From NCBI RefSeq assembly GCF_017310505.1, contig NZ_CP065957.1, positions 372,001 through 436,000 on the forward strand: 64,000 bases of DNA, read 5' to 3'. Every line of letters begins with the position of its first letter. Position 1 is the first letter of the stretch. Origin of the DNA: Methylacidiphilum caldifontis. Its GTDB lineage: Bacteria; Verrucomicrobiota; Verrucomicrobiia; Methylacidiphilales; Methylacidiphilaceae. The notes under the pieces are model-generated. The model was not told where the DNA came from and made no database searches. It saw only the letters and a list, made by a program, of their open reading frames with translations. The translations under genes were made by a program, and so were the position numbers. Shown in pieces: positions 1-8,856 of the stretch.

Positions 1-1055
1 TGCGTTATGCAATGAATAGCTCCTAAGCCCCAAACCAGATCACGAGCTGGAAAAGGATAAATTTTTCTTTCAGGGAAAAAACCCTGCAAGATTTCCAGAA
101 CCTTTTCATCCTTAGAATCATTAAAGACAGGAACAAACAGCGAATGGTTTGTGAAATAAAAATTTAGATATGAAGCGGGCAATCTCATTCCTTCTCGGAT
201 TATTGGCTTAGGCATGGGGATTTCAACAATTTCAAAGAATTTTCCATAACTATCCCTAGCTTGAGCTAACCGCTTAATATTTTCGCAAAGGCTTTTGTAG
301 TTACTATCTGAACTATTCTCTTCGAAAGCGGCTGCAATGGTTTTCGTATTCAAAAACCTGCTGTACTGATCCACATGTCCGTCGGTATCATCTCCAACGA
401 TCTCTGCTTCAAGCCATATGACTTTATCTGCTCCAAGAAATTGATGGAATATTTCTTCTATACTTTTCAAAGAGATTTCAGGGTTTCTATTCGGATTAAC
501 TATGCTCCTAAGAGAAGCTAAAAGAACGCCCTGTCCATTAGAATCAATTGCCCCTCCTTCTACAATGAGGGCTGGAGAAAAAACGCGCATACCTAAATAA
601 GCCCCGATCCGTTGAGGTACTTGATCGTCTAGATCATAGGGAGGATATTTTCCTCCCCAGGCATTGTAACCAAAATCGACTATGGCTATTTCTCTGTCAT
701 TTTTAATGAAGATCGGCCCGTGATCTCTACACCAAGGTTCATAAGCAGGATTTTCGTATAAAAAAATCCTCCGGTTTATTTCTCCTCCACGTTCCTTGAT
801 GAGCTCTTCAACCTCTTCATACTGTTTGCGATCAAATACATTTATCCTGACCTGTTCATCTCCAGAAATAACCCGAATAAGTTTTATCCAAAGTTCTTCA
901 ATTTCTCTATGAATTCCAGGAAAACTTATACTCTGTTTTCTTGGCCATGTAAACCAGGTCGCTTTATGCTTTTCCCATTCAGCTGGAAGACGAAATCCAG
1001 GACCGGGGTACAAATAGCTATTTTGTGTTCTATCCTCGATGGGGAATTTTTTCAT
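1..1055 (-). CDS. aguA: Agmatine deiminase, C-terminal end cut by the window edge
   Basis: Converts agmatine to N-carbamoylputrescine in the arginine-to-putrescine route. Reading the minus strand from the ATG at 1055 gives an uninterrupted frame beginning MKKFPIEDRTQNSYLYPGPG. Family hallmarks follow in order: FTWP near residue 37, WCRDHGP, the DFGYNAWGGKYPP stretch, an EGGAID segment, GDDTDGHVD with the catalytic His, and LGAIHCIT at the very edge, which contains the catalytic Cys. Only the last residues should be missing. The start lies 13 bases beyond the stop of the amidase gene upstream, so the two enzymes form an operon for successive steps. Family assignment is firm. Confidence 0.93.
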   Translation of the reverse strand, partial: MKKFPIEDRTQNSYLYPGPGFRLPAEWEKHKATWFTWPRKQSISFPGIHREIEELWIKLIRVISGDEQVRINVFDRKQYEEVEELIKERGGEINRRIFLYENPAYEPWCRDHGPIFIKNDREIAIVDFGYNAWGGKYPPYDLDDQVPQRIGAYLGMRVFSPALIVEGGAIDSNGQGVLLASLRSIVNPNRNPEISLKSIEEIFHQFLGADKVIWLEAEIVGDDTDGHVDQYSRFLNTKTIAAAFEENSSDSNYKSLCENIKRLAQARDSYGKFFEIVEIPMPKPIIREGMRLPASYLNFYFTNHSLFVPVFNDSKDEKVLEILQGFFPERKIYPFPARDLVWGLGAIHCIT

Positions 1056-1068
1056 GGACCTAAGAAGG

Positions 1069-1938
1069 CTAAGAAAGAAATCTTTCAGTCATTTTCCCGT
1101 AAAGATCAATACGTCGGTCACGTAAAAAAGGCCAGTTTATTCTTGTTTTCTCAATCAGATCGAAATTGATTTCACCAATAAGAATTTCTTCTTTTTCTCC
1201 CGCCTCTTTTATCATTCTTCCAAAAGGATCAACCAAAAAACTCCTTCCCCAGAACTCGATACGCCGACTCTGTTCGTCGCCTTCAAGACCAACTCGGTTT
1301 ACGGAAGCAACAAATACTCCATTAGCTAAAGCATGAGCCCGTTGTATAATCTGCCAGCTGGATAATTGATCTTGACCAAAAGATTCTTTTTCTTCAATCA
1401 GCCATCCAATAGCCGTAGGGTAGAAAATAATCTGTGCTCCCTTTAATGCAAGAATTCTTGCTGGTTCGGGAAACCACTGGTCCCAGCAGATCAAAACTCC
1501 TATCTTTGCAAATTGGGTCTTGAAAATGGGAAATTCAATTTCTCCAGGAGAAAAATAATATTTTTCAAAATATCCTGGATCATCAGGAATGTGTGCCTTT
1601 CTGTAACAACCCAGATAGCTCCCATCTGCATCGACCACTATGGCCGTGTTATGATAGAGTCCTGGAGTTCTCTTTTCAAAAATCGAACCAATCAAAACCA
1701 CATTAAGTTTTTTGGCCACCTCCATAAAACTTTGCAGGGTAGGACCATTGATTTCTTCTGCCCAGGCAAAAAAACAGGGATCAATCTGATTGCAAAAATA
1801 GCGGGTCCTGAAGAGCTCGGGAGTACAGATAATCTGTGCACCCCATTCTTTTGCTTTATAAATTAGTTCTAACTGTCGATTTAATCCCTCTTCTGGGTCC
1901 CGCCCCCCATAACTTTGGATAAGAGCTATTTTTAACAT
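1069..1938 (-). CDS. aguB: N-carbamoylputrescine amidase (nitrilase superfamily)
   Basis: Hydrolyses N-carbamoylputrescine to putrescine, CO2 and ammonia. The 289-residue protein is full length for the family and has the nitrilase Glu-Lys-Cys triad: Glu in CTPELF (about residue 41), Lys in YRKAHIPDD (about 114) and Cys in LICWDQWFPE (about 151). The WDQWFPE context and the YHNTAIVVDADG strand are typical of AguB. It is the upstream gene of a two-gene operon with agmatine deiminase, which supports AguB over other nitrilases. Confidence 0.94.
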   Translation of the reverse strand: MLKIALIQSYGGRDPEEGLNRQLELIYKAKEWGAQIICTPELFRTRYFCNQIDPCFFAWAEEINGPTLQSFMEVAKKLNVVLIGSIFEKRTPGLYHNTAIVVDADGSYLGCYRKAHIPDDPGYFEKYYFSPGEIEFPIFKTQFAKIGVLICWDQWFPEPARILALKGAQIIFYPTAIGWLIEEKESFGQDQLSSWQIIQRAHALANGVFVASVNRVGLEGDEQSRRIEFWGRSFLVDPFGRMIKEAGEKEEILIGEINFDLIEKTRINWPFLRDRRIDLYGKMTERFLS

Positions 1939-2060
1939 TTAATATTCTTTTTTTCTTTTTTAAAACAATTTGATAGGTTTTGTTCAAACAAAACAATCAA
2001 GTCGGTGATCGATTCATTAAAAAACAACTCGTTTTCGTCAAATTGAATTTGAAGCTCTCA

Positions 2061-2615
2061 ATGTCTATTGCAAAGAAAATTTTAGTTTTGTTTCTCCTTA
2101 TAAACACTACGGTGGGCTGTTCAATTGGTCCCATTACTGCTTCACAACGTTTTAAAGCCAGAAAGCAACCCCCCTTTTCTTTGCTTGCTTCTCGGCCAAC
2201 TGCCTTTGTTGGCCAACATGTCCTTTTGGGTGGAATAATTCAACGATGCACAACCCAGGGAGGAGAAAGCCTGATCCTCATTATACAGAAACCTCTAGAT
2301 CAAGCAACAGATCAACCGATCGTGAAAACCCCTTCTAAGGGTAAATTCTATTTCTGGTATAAAGGGAAAATTGATCCAAAAGTCTATTCTACAGGCAAAA
2401 TGATCACGGTCACAGGAAAGGTTGTTTCACCCTTTAAAATGAAACTGGACACATCCTCATTGCTGATTATAGAGGGAGAAGAATTTTTTCTTTGGCCCAA
2501 GGAATCCCTTCCTTCTTATGCTTCCAAAATTCCCACGCGATCTATTCTAGAAAACATATGGGAGCCGGTAGGATTTGAACCCTGGGCAACGGGATGGGGA
2601 GAAGGATGGTGGTAA
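2061..2615 (+). CDS. Slp-family outer-membrane lipoprotein
   Basis: Probable lipid-anchored outer-membrane protein of the Slp (starvation lipoprotein) family. I chose the ATG at 2061 over an upstream in-frame start because it begins a compact lipoprotein signal: MSIAKK, a hydrophobic stretch and the lipobox TVGC. The mature part has the Slp-like segment with FVGQHVLLGGII near residue 50 and a strand pattern ending in VTVTGKV-type sequence, then a Trp/Gly-rich tail ending GEGWW. The 184 residues fit the family. Function in this organism is unknown. It stands alone, convergent with pheA. Confidence 0.72.
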   Translation: MSIAKKILVLFLLINTTVGCSIGPITASQRFKARKQPPFSLLASRPTAFVGQHVLLGGIIQRCTTQGGESLILIIQKPLDQATDQPIVKTPSKGKFYFWYKGKIDPKVYSTGKMITVTGKVVSPFKMKLDTSSLLIIEGEEFFLWPKESLPSYASKIPTRSILENIWEPVGFEPWATGWGEGWW

Positions 2616-2632
2616 CAAACCGGAAGTTGCCC

Positions 2633-3493
2633 CTAGACGTTAAAGGTTTCCCTTACTGGATATGAGCCCAAAGACTTAAGCCAGAGAGAAAATTTTTCAG
2701 CTCTCTGCAGAGCATTTGCTAAGTGGAGAGACTCTTTCCCAGCCTGTATCGAAAAAAGGAAAAGATAGGTATTCAACTTTCCAGGGATAGGACGAGAAAC
2801 AATTCTTTTTATATTTAATTTTTCGTCTCGAAATGGTTCTAAAAAGGAACATAAGCTGCCCGGCTCATCTTTGACCGAAAAAACAAGAGTTGTTTCCGCA
2901 GTCTCACCGGGATAAGGGAACCGGCCTAACACGAAGAATTGGGTGAGATTAAGACTACCCTCTAGCACTGGAAATTCTAATATATCCAGTTTATAGATTT
3001 CTGAAGCTAAGCGAGTTGATAGAGCGGCTGAACCGGTAGTTTGAGCAACGATCTGAGCTGCCTCCGAAGTGCTCGCTGTCTTATTGATTTTAGCCAAAGG
3101 GAACCTCGATTTAATCCATTTCCGGCAATAAAAAAGAGGTGTTGGGTGAGAATAGATTTCTTTAATTTCTTCTCCATGCCGACCAATTAAGGCCAATTCC
3201 ACATTCAAGGAAAGCTCTTCTTGAATATAGAGATGAAAATCCTCTTCTAAAAGCAGATCGACCGATTCAAGAATCATCCCTCCAGTGGAATTTTCTATGG
3301 GAATTAATCCGATTCTCTGTTCGCCTGCAGCCTCTTCTTTAACAAACTCAATAATATCTTCTATCGAACTGAGAGATTGATGAAGATCATTGGGAAATCT
3401 TTTTTTAACAACAAGATGTGAAAAAGTGGCTTCCGGGCCTAAATAACCAATCCTTTTGATTAACAGTTTTTTTTTCTTCTCATCCGCATTCAT
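2633..3493 (-). CDS. pheA: Prephenate dehydratase with C-terminal ACT domain
   Basis: Converts prephenate to phenylpyruvate in phenylalanine synthesis. The N-terminal catalytic domain starts with IGYLGPEATFSH and contains the substrate-binding PIENSTGG loop (about residues 85-92). An ACT regulatory domain follows: TTLVFSVKDEPGSL, then IVSRPIPGKLNTYLFLF, which corresponds to the ESRP phenylalanine-binding motif. There is no chorismate mutase domain, so it is the monofunctional type of about 286 residues. The start ATG at 3493 is divergent from the heptose kinase gene at 3601, leaving about 107 bases for both promoters. Feedback inhibition by Phe is expected from the ACT domain. Confidence 0.95.
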   Translation of the reverse strand: MNADEKKKKLLIKRIGYLGPEATFSHLVVKKRFPNDLHQSLSSIEDIIEFVKEEAAGEQRIGLIPIENSTGGMILESVDLLLEEDFHLYIQEELSLNVELALIGRHGEEIKEIYSHPTPLFYCRKWIKSRFPLAKINKTASTSEAAQIVAQTTGSAALSTRLASEIYKLDILEFPVLEGSLNLTQFFVLGRFPYPGETAETTLVFSVKDEPGSLCSFLEPFRDEKLNIKRIVSRPIPGKLNTYLFLFSIQAGKESLHLANALQRAEKFSLWLKSLGSYPVRETFNV

Positions 3494-3600
3494 GTATTTA
3501 TAAAATTAAAAACTTAATAATATGAGAAACCAAGGAATATATGACAAAAAATGTCTTTGGGCTTTCTAAAAACATATTCTTTTTGTAAGACCTTCCTTTT

Positions 3601-4614
3601 ATGACCTTTTCCCCTGAATATATTGATAAATTTTTAGACCGCTTTACAAACATTAGGGTGCTTGTCATAGGAGATCTCATGCTCGATGAGTTTCTCTGGG
3701 GAAAAGTGAACCGCCTTTCTCCTGAAGCCCCGGTACCCGTTGTTGAAGTACAAAAATATTCCTATTTTCCAGGAGGAGCAGCTAATGTGGCTAGGAATTT
3801 AGCTGAATTTACAAAAGAGGTATCCATTTTAGGGGTTATTGGTAAAGATGAAGCGGGCAAAAAGTTAATAGAGAGTCTTCAAAAGTTCGGTTGCGATACT
3901 CAAGGAATTCTTACTGTTCCAGGAAGACTAACCACCCAAAAAACCCGAATCTTTGGTAGGCAGCAACAGGTAGTAAGGGTAGATAGAGAGACAATCGAGC
4001 CTATTCCTGAGACAATCAAAAAAGACATTTTTGTTTATCTTGAAAAAGAGATCGCTTCTAAGGAGCTGATAATCATTGAAGATTATGCTAAAGGACTGCT
4101 TGACCAGACTATAATCGATTTTATTCTTAAGCACGCTCAAAATAAGATTGTTGCTGTCGATCCTCATTCTAACAATCGGCTCAATTGGAAAGGGGTCACT
4201 GTTGTCAAACCCAATAGAAAAGAAGCCATAGTGCTTGCTGGTTTCCCTGACATTCATGAAGAGAACATGGAAAAAGTAATCGAAGCGGCCATGATCCTTC
4301 AAAATAAATGGCATTGTTCATATATTCTTGTCACCTTGGGAGAAGAGGGCATGCTTCTGCTTGAAAATGAGGGGAAAACCAAAAAAATTCCTTCGGTTTG
4401 CAGAGAGGTTTTTGATGTCTCTGGGGCCGGAGATACAGCCATAAGTCTTTTTTCGTTAGCACTCTGTTGTGGTTTCTCTGGTTTTGAAGCAGCACTCATT
4501 GCCAATCACGCAGCAGGAATTGTCGTTGGTAAACTGGGAACAGCAACATGTACATCCTCGGAACTTAAAAGAAGCCTTTTATCACACTCCGATTCATGGT
4601 TTTTTAATATATGA
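3601..4614 (+). CDS. hldA: D-glycero-beta-D-manno-heptose-7-phosphate kinase (RfaE domain I)
   Basis: PfkB-family kinase that makes heptose 1,7-bisphosphate for the LPS inner core. Visible motifs: VIGDLMLDEFLWG near residue 22, SPEAPVPVVEV, the FPGGAANVARNLA substrate-binding segment, and the C-terminal PfkB signature DVSGAGDTA with the catalytic Asp (about residue 275). The protein stops after 337 residues, so the nucleotidyltransferase half found in bifunctional HldE is absent and must be encoded elsewhere. It is first in a packed operon and overlaps gmhB by four bases (ATGA). Confidence 0.92.
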   Translation: MTFSPEYIDKFLDRFTNIRVLVIGDLMLDEFLWGKVNRLSPEAPVPVVEVQKYSYFPGGAANVARNLAEFTKEVSILGVIGKDEAGKKLIESLQKFGCDTQGILTVPGRLTTQKTRIFGRQQQVVRVDRETIEPIPETIKKDIFVYLEKEIASKELIIIEDYAKGLLDQTIIDFILKHAQNKIVAVDPHSNNRLNWKGVTVVKPNRKEAIVLAGFPDIHEENMEKVIEAAMILQNKWHCSYILVTLGEEGMLLLENEGKTKKIPSVCREVFDVSGAGDTAISLFSLALCCGFSGFEAALIANHAAGIVVGKLGTATCTSSELKRSLLSHSDSWFFNI

Positions 4615-5156
4615 ACCGGGCAGTTTTCTTTGACAGGGATGACACCCTCATTAGGAATGTACCCTATTTAAAAAACGACGAACTCATAGAAATACCCCAA
4701 GGATTGGAAGTTTATCTTTCCAGGTTAAAACAGGTGGGATTTCTTCTTTTCATCATTTCCAACCAATCTGGGGTTGCTCGAGGACTTTTGACCCCTGAAG
4801 ACGTCGAAAAGGTCAATAAAAAACTACTAGAAAAGCTGGGAGGTACTTTTTTTGAAAAAATTTATCTTTCCTATGAAGGGCCTTCACAGGAACTGAATTG
4901 GGATAGGAAACCTCAACCAACGATGATATGGAAAGCGGCAACTGAATATGACGTTGACTTTGAAAAATCGTTTTTTGTGGGAGATAGGCTTGCCGATATA
5001 TTATGTGGTCGGAATGGAGGATGTAGAACTATTTTTATCGATCAGGGGAAAAAGGATCTTGAGTCCTATATCTCAAGAAGGCTGTCCACTTTCATCGTCA
5101 ACTCCGTCTTCGAAGCGATAGAAAAAATCCTTTCTACTTTAACCCTTAAGGAATAA
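4611..5156 (+). CDS. gmhB: D-glycero-D-manno-heptose 1,7-bisphosphate phosphatase
   Basis: HAD-family phosphatase that removes the 7-phosphate after the kinase step. HAD motif I reads FFDRDDTL at residues 6-13 with both catalytic Asp residues. ISNQSGVARG follows as the motif II region, RKPQPTM carries the Lys, and FVGDRLADILCG is motif IV. At 181 residues it is the usual GmhB length. The four-base overlap with the upstream kinase indicates translational coupling and makes the heptose assignment much more likely than histidinol phosphatase. Confidence 0.9.
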   Translation: MNRAVFFDRDDTLIRNVPYLKNDELIEIPQGLEVYLSRLKQVGFLLFIISNQSGVARGLLTPEDVEKVNKKLLEKLGGTFFEKIYLSYEGPSQELNWDRKPQPTMIWKAATEYDVDFEKSFFVGDRLADILCGRNGGCRTIFIDQGKKDLESYISRRLSTFIVNSVFEAIEKILSTLTLKE

Positions 5157-5199
5157 TTTTTTCCGTAGACGAACCCTATCAATTTGATATTAATTGTCC

Positions 5200-5931
5200 A
5201 TGACCAGCATAGTCGTCATCCCCGCCCGTTGGGGTTCAAGCCGGTTTCCCGGAAAGCCCTTAGCTTTGCTTGGAAAAAAACCGTTAATCCAATGGGCTTG
5301 GGAAAGAGCCATGGAATGCAAGACGATAACCAAAGTGATCGTAGCTACCGATGATCAAAGAATAGCAGAGGTAGTGAATAAATTTGGCGGAGAGGTGGTA
5401 ATGACTCAACCCAACCATCCCTCCGGTACAGATCGCGTGGCAGAAGTGGCTACTCTTTATCAAGCTGATGTCTTCGTCAATTTTCAGGGTGATGAACCCT
5501 TTTTACCTGGCAAAGAAATTGACCGACTCATTGATCAAATGGATGAAGCTCCCATTGCTACCTTAGCAAGAGAGATATTAGATCCTTCTGAAAAAAACAA
5601 TCCTAATGTGGTAAAAGTTGTTTGCGATTTAGATGGTTTTGCGCTTTATTTTAGCAGATCAGATATACCTTTTCTGAAAAATAAAAATTTCAATTATACA
5701 AGCCGAGCTCATGTAGGAATATACGCATTTTGCTCTTGGGCTTTAAAGAAATTTGTATCCTTACCTAGTGGAATTCTCGAACAAGTGGAATCGTTAGAAC
5801 AATTGAGGGCTTTAGAAAATCGTATCCCTATTAAAGTTATTTCAAGTTCTTATCAAACTGTCGCCATCGACTGCCCTGAAGATCTGTTGAAAGCGGAGCA
5901 AAAATTAGAACAAATTAGAGAGCAACGATGA
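5200..5931 (+). CDS. kdsB: 3-deoxy-manno-octulosonate cytidylyltransferase
   Basis: Activates Kdo with CTP to CMP-Kdo, the donor for LPS core assembly. The N-terminus IVVIPARWGSSRFPGKPL is the nucleotide-binding signature of KdsB. PSGTDRVAEVA and VNFQGDEPF are further family motifs. I prefer the ATG at 5200 to a TTG two codons upstream. The last codons overlap pyrG by four bases (ATGA). The order kdsB-pyrG-kdsA places CTP supply next to the CTP-consuming step. Confidence 0.96.
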   Translation: MTSIVVIPARWGSSRFPGKPLALLGKKPLIQWAWERAMECKTITKVIVATDDQRIAEVVNKFGGEVVMTQPNHPSGTDRVAEVATLYQADVFVNFQGDEPFLPGKEIDRLIDQMDEAPIATLAREILDPSEKNNPNVVKVVCDLDGFALYFSRSDIPFLKNKNFNYTSRAHVGIYAFCSWALKKFVSLPSGILEQVESLEQLRALENRIPIKVISSSYQTVAIDCPEDLLKAEQKLEQIREQR

Positions 5932-7541
5932 AGTACATATTTGTTACTGGAGGTGTAATCAGTTCTTTGGGTAAAGGGATTACCGCCGCAGCCTTAGGAA
6001 CACTTTTGGAAAAACGGGGAGTCAAGATATCGTTACAAAAACTTGATCCCTATCTTAATGTTGATCCAGGGACCATGAACCCCTATCAGCATGGTGAGGT
6101 CTATGTTCTTGAAGATGGAGCGGAGACCGATCTTGATCTTGGACATTATGAAAGGTTTACCAGTGTAAAACTTTCAAAAATCAATAACACCACAACCGGT
6201 CAAATATACGAATCGGTTATTCAACAAGAAAGACAAGGGAAATATTTAGGTAAGACAGTTCAGGTTATTCCCCATGTTACAAACGAGATAAAAAGTCGCA
6301 TTATGCGTGTCGCAGAAAGTAGCCGCTGCGACATTCTAATTACTGAAATTGGTGGTACGACAGGAGATATAGAAGGGCTTCCTTTTCTTGAAGCGATTAG
6401 GCAAATGGCTCTAGAAGTTGGACCTGAAAGGGCCTTGTTCGTTCACGTCACCTACGTTCCTTTTATTAAATCCGCTGGTGAATTAAAGACAAAACCAACC
6501 CAACAGAGTGTTGCTAAACTCAGAGAGATAGGTATACAACCTAATGTCCTTGTTTGTCGTTCCGATCATCCCCTCACTAACGAAGTTAGAGCTAAACTTT
6601 CTCTTTATTGCAATGTTCCCATTGAAGGGGTTATTGAAGAGCTTGATGTTCAACACACCATTTATGAAGTCCCTCTCATGCTTCAAAAAGAGAAACTCGA
6701 TGATTTAGTGTGTAAATATTTAAAATTAGAGCTTCCAGAAGCCGATCTTTCAGACTGGAAATGTTTTGTTGAAAAAATCATTCATCCTTCCCATCATGTG
6801 ACAATCGCAGTGGTTGGTAAATACATCGGCCATCAAGACGCTTACAAAAGTATATATGAAGCCTTAACGCATGCAGGAGCATCTCTTTGTTGTGGAGTGA
6901 AAGTTAAAAAAATAGATGCCGAAGAGATCGAAGTCCAGGGGACAGAACAACTTCTCCAAGGGGTAGACGGCATACTCGTTCCTGGAGGATTTGGCAGTCG
7001 AGGAATTGAAGGAAAAATACAAGCAGCCAAGTACGCTCGGATCAACAATGTCCCCTATTTCGGTTTGTGTTTAGGAATGCAAACCGCAATCATTGAGTTT
7101 AGCAGAAACGTAGCTGGACTGACCGGTGCTCACAGTTCTGAATTCGATCCCAAAACCCCTCATCCTGTTATCTGCTTGCTTGAAGAACAAAAGAAACTTT
7201 CCAAACTAGGGGGATCGATGAGGCTAGGCAGTTTGATGTGTAAACTCATACCCCATACAAAAGCTTACGAAGCCTATGGCAATGAGAGTTCTAGAGAACG
7301 GCACAGACATCGCTATGAGTTTAACAACTCGTATAAATTCATTCTTGAAAAATTTGGTTTAAAAATTTCGGGAACAACTGAAAATGGTGAACTTGTAGAA
7401 CTGATTGAGCTAGAGAATCACCCCTGGTTTTTGGGTTGTCAGTTTCATCCTGAATTCCAATCACGACCTAATTTTCCTCATCCTTTGTTTGTCGCTTTCC
7501 TGAAAGCTGCTCTTGCACATCATAACCAAAGTGGGTCATAA
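5928..7541 (+). CDS. pyrG: CTP synthase
   Basis: Makes CTP from UTP, ATP and glutamine. The N-terminal synthetase domain has the P-loop GGVISSLGKGITAAALG and the EIGGTTGDIEG segment. The C-terminal class I glutamine amidotransferase has GLCLGMQ with the nucleophilic Cys (about residue 380) and FHPEFQS with the His-Glu pair near 515. At 537 residues it is complete. It overlaps kdsB by four bases and is followed by kdsA after five bases, a pyrG-kdsA linkage that is common in Gram-negative bacteria. Confidence 0.98.
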   Translation: MKYIFVTGGVISSLGKGITAAALGTLLEKRGVKISLQKLDPYLNVDPGTMNPYQHGEVYVLEDGAETDLDLGHYERFTSVKLSKINNTTTGQIYESVIQQERQGKYLGKTVQVIPHVTNEIKSRIMRVAESSRCDILITEIGGTTGDIEGLPFLEAIRQMALEVGPERALFVHVTYVPFIKSAGELKTKPTQQSVAKLREIGIQPNVLVCRSDHPLTNEVRAKLSLYCNVPIEGVIEELDVQHTIYEVPLMLQKEKLDDLVCKYLKLELPEADLSDWKCFVEKIIHPSHHVTIAVVGKYIGHQDAYKSIYEALTHAGASLCCGVKVKKIDAEEIEVQGTEQLLQGVDGILVPGGFGSRGIEGKIQAAKYARINNVPYFGLCLGMQTAIIEFSRNVAGLTGAHSSEFDPKTPHPVICLLEEQKKLSKLGGSMRLGSLMCKLIPHTKAYEAYGNESSRERHRHRYEFNNSYKFILEKFGLKISGTTENGELVELIELENHPWFLGCQFHPEFQSRPNFPHPLFVAFLKAALAHHNQSGS

Positions 7542-7546
7542 CTGAG

Positions 7547-8332
7547 ATGAATGGCAAAAAGCCTTTTTTTCTTATTGCTGGTCCCTGTGTTATCGAATCA
7601 GTAGAGCTGGTCATCGATATCGCTTTAGAACTTAAAAAAATTACAACTAAGTATCAGATCCCTTTTTATTTTAAATCTTCCTTTGACAAGGCCAACCGCA
7701 GTTCAATCGACTCTTTCCGTGGTCCTGGGTTAAAAGAAGGCTTAAAAATATTGGCCAAAATAAAAGAAAAAACTGGATGTGCTTTGACAACCGATGTTCA
7801 TTCGACAGAACAAGTCAGTTCTGTAGCACAAATTGTCGATTTAGTGCAAATTCCGGCTTTTTTATGCCGACAGACGGACCTTATTGTTGCTTGCGGACAA
7901 ACGGCTAAAGCTGTAAATGTAAAAAAAGGCCAATTCTTGGCCCCTGAAGATGTGGATCTTATCGCTGAAAAACTGAAACGGGTTGGTTGTTCTCATTACT
8001 TCTTTACGGAGCGGGGAAGTTGCTTTGGATACCACGATCTTGTTGTCGATATGAGAGGAATTAGCCTCATGCGTTCTCGAAAACACAAGGTGATATTTGA
8101 TGCAACTCATTCAGTTCAAAGACCTTCCGCCCTTGGAAAAGTAACCGGAGGAGATAGTTCTTATGCTTTTCCCCTGGCTCGTGCCGCTGTTGCGGTAGGA
8201 ATTGATGGCCTTTTTTTTGAAACCCATCCTTTCCCTGAAAAAGCTCTTTCGGACTCATCAACGATGATTCCTTTGGATGCAGTAGATTCCATTTTGGGCT
8301 GTCTTTTAAAAATTCATGAAGCTATTCCGTAA
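7547..8332 (+). CDS. kdsA: 3-deoxy-8-phosphooctulonate synthase
   Basis: Condenses arabinose 5-phosphate with phosphoenolpyruvate to Kdo 8-phosphate. The protein begins FFLIAGPCVIESVE, the DAHP/KdsA family start, and contains FKSSFDKANRSS, LTTDVHS, VQIPAFLCRQTDL and VIFDATHSVQ, all typical of KdsA. Length 261 is normal. Its last 17 bases overlap the start of the LptC-like gene, so the LPS precursor and LPS export genes are directly coupled. Confidence 0.97.
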   Translation: MNGKKPFFLIAGPCVIESVELVIDIALELKKITTKYQIPFYFKSSFDKANRSSIDSFRGPGLKEGLKILAKIKEKTGCALTTDVHSTEQVSSVAQIVDLVQIPAFLCRQTDLIVACGQTAKAVNVKKGQFLAPEDVDLIAEKLKRVGCSHYFFTERGSCFGYHDLVVDMRGISLMRSRKHKVIFDATHSVQRPSALGKVTGGDSSYAFPLARAAVAVGIDGLFFETHPFPEKALSDSSTMIPLDAVDSILGCLLKIHEAIP

Positions 8333-8855
8333 TGTTTTTAATCTTTGTTTTCTTTCGCTTTTTCTCATCACTCCTAATGGGCAGGCTGACTCTCCTTCTT
8401 TGCCCTTAGGAGCCGTGGTAAAAAACTTCTCTTTACCTCAAAGAAATACAAATGGGAAATTGCAGGCAACAATACATGGTGAAGAAGCAATTGCTGTGAG
8501 CGTTAATAGGATTGAAATAAGAAAGATGAAAATCGAGCTTTTCGACAACGACCAAATTACCACCGTTATCCTTTCCCCGCGCTGTGATCTTTGGAAACTA
8601 GACAATAGATTATCTACAAAAAATGGAGCTGAAGTAGACAGAAAAGATTTAAAATTGACTTCACAAATCATGGATTGGGAAATAGATAACAGAAAAGGAA
8701 TATTCCGTGAAAACGTACGGATGGTTCTTTATAACCTTCCCTTAGGCAAACAGACTTCTCATAAAGAGAGCCATCAGAGTCATCAACCTCCTACTCCTTC
8801 TTTGCGAACAGGCAACATCCCTTTACTCCACCATGATATTGAAACCAAGCCATAA
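8316..8855 (+). CDS. LptC-like LPS export protein
   Basis: Probable bitopic or periplasmic component of the Lpt bridge. An N-terminal hydrophobic segment (about residues 6-22) is followed by a beta-strand-rich region with ILSPRCDLWK and FRENVRMVLYNLP near the end, the pattern seen in LptC/OstA-like proteins where a NV-type strand ends a short repeat. Sequence alone is divergent. The call rests largely on the next gene being LptA-like and on the LPS precursor genes upstream. The start ATG overlaps the kdsA end by 17 bases. The Ser/His/Pro-rich tail is unusual. Confidence 0.6.
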   Translation: MKLFRNVFNLCFLSLFLITPNGQADSPSLPLGAVVKNFSLPQRNTNGKLQATIHGEEAIAVSVNRIEIRKMKIELFDNDQITTVILSPRCDLWKLDNRLSTKNGAEVDRKDLKLTSQIMDWEIDNRKGIFRENVRMVLYNLPLGKQTSHKESHQSHQPPTPSLRTGNIPLLHHDIETKP

Positions 8856-8856
8856 G

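Noticed and set aside
909-1169. Plus-strand frame across the aguA/aguB junction
   Set aside because: It lies antisense to both amidino-pathway genes and shows no domain or start signal.
2557-2600. tRNA 3'-half lookalike (GGTAGGATTTGAACCC) at the end of the Slp-like gene
   Set aside because: The minus strand gives a TTCAAAT loop and a GGCTCCCA-like end, but the T stem pairs poorly, no 5' half is found, and the codons read on as the expected Trp/Gly-rich lipoprotein tail.
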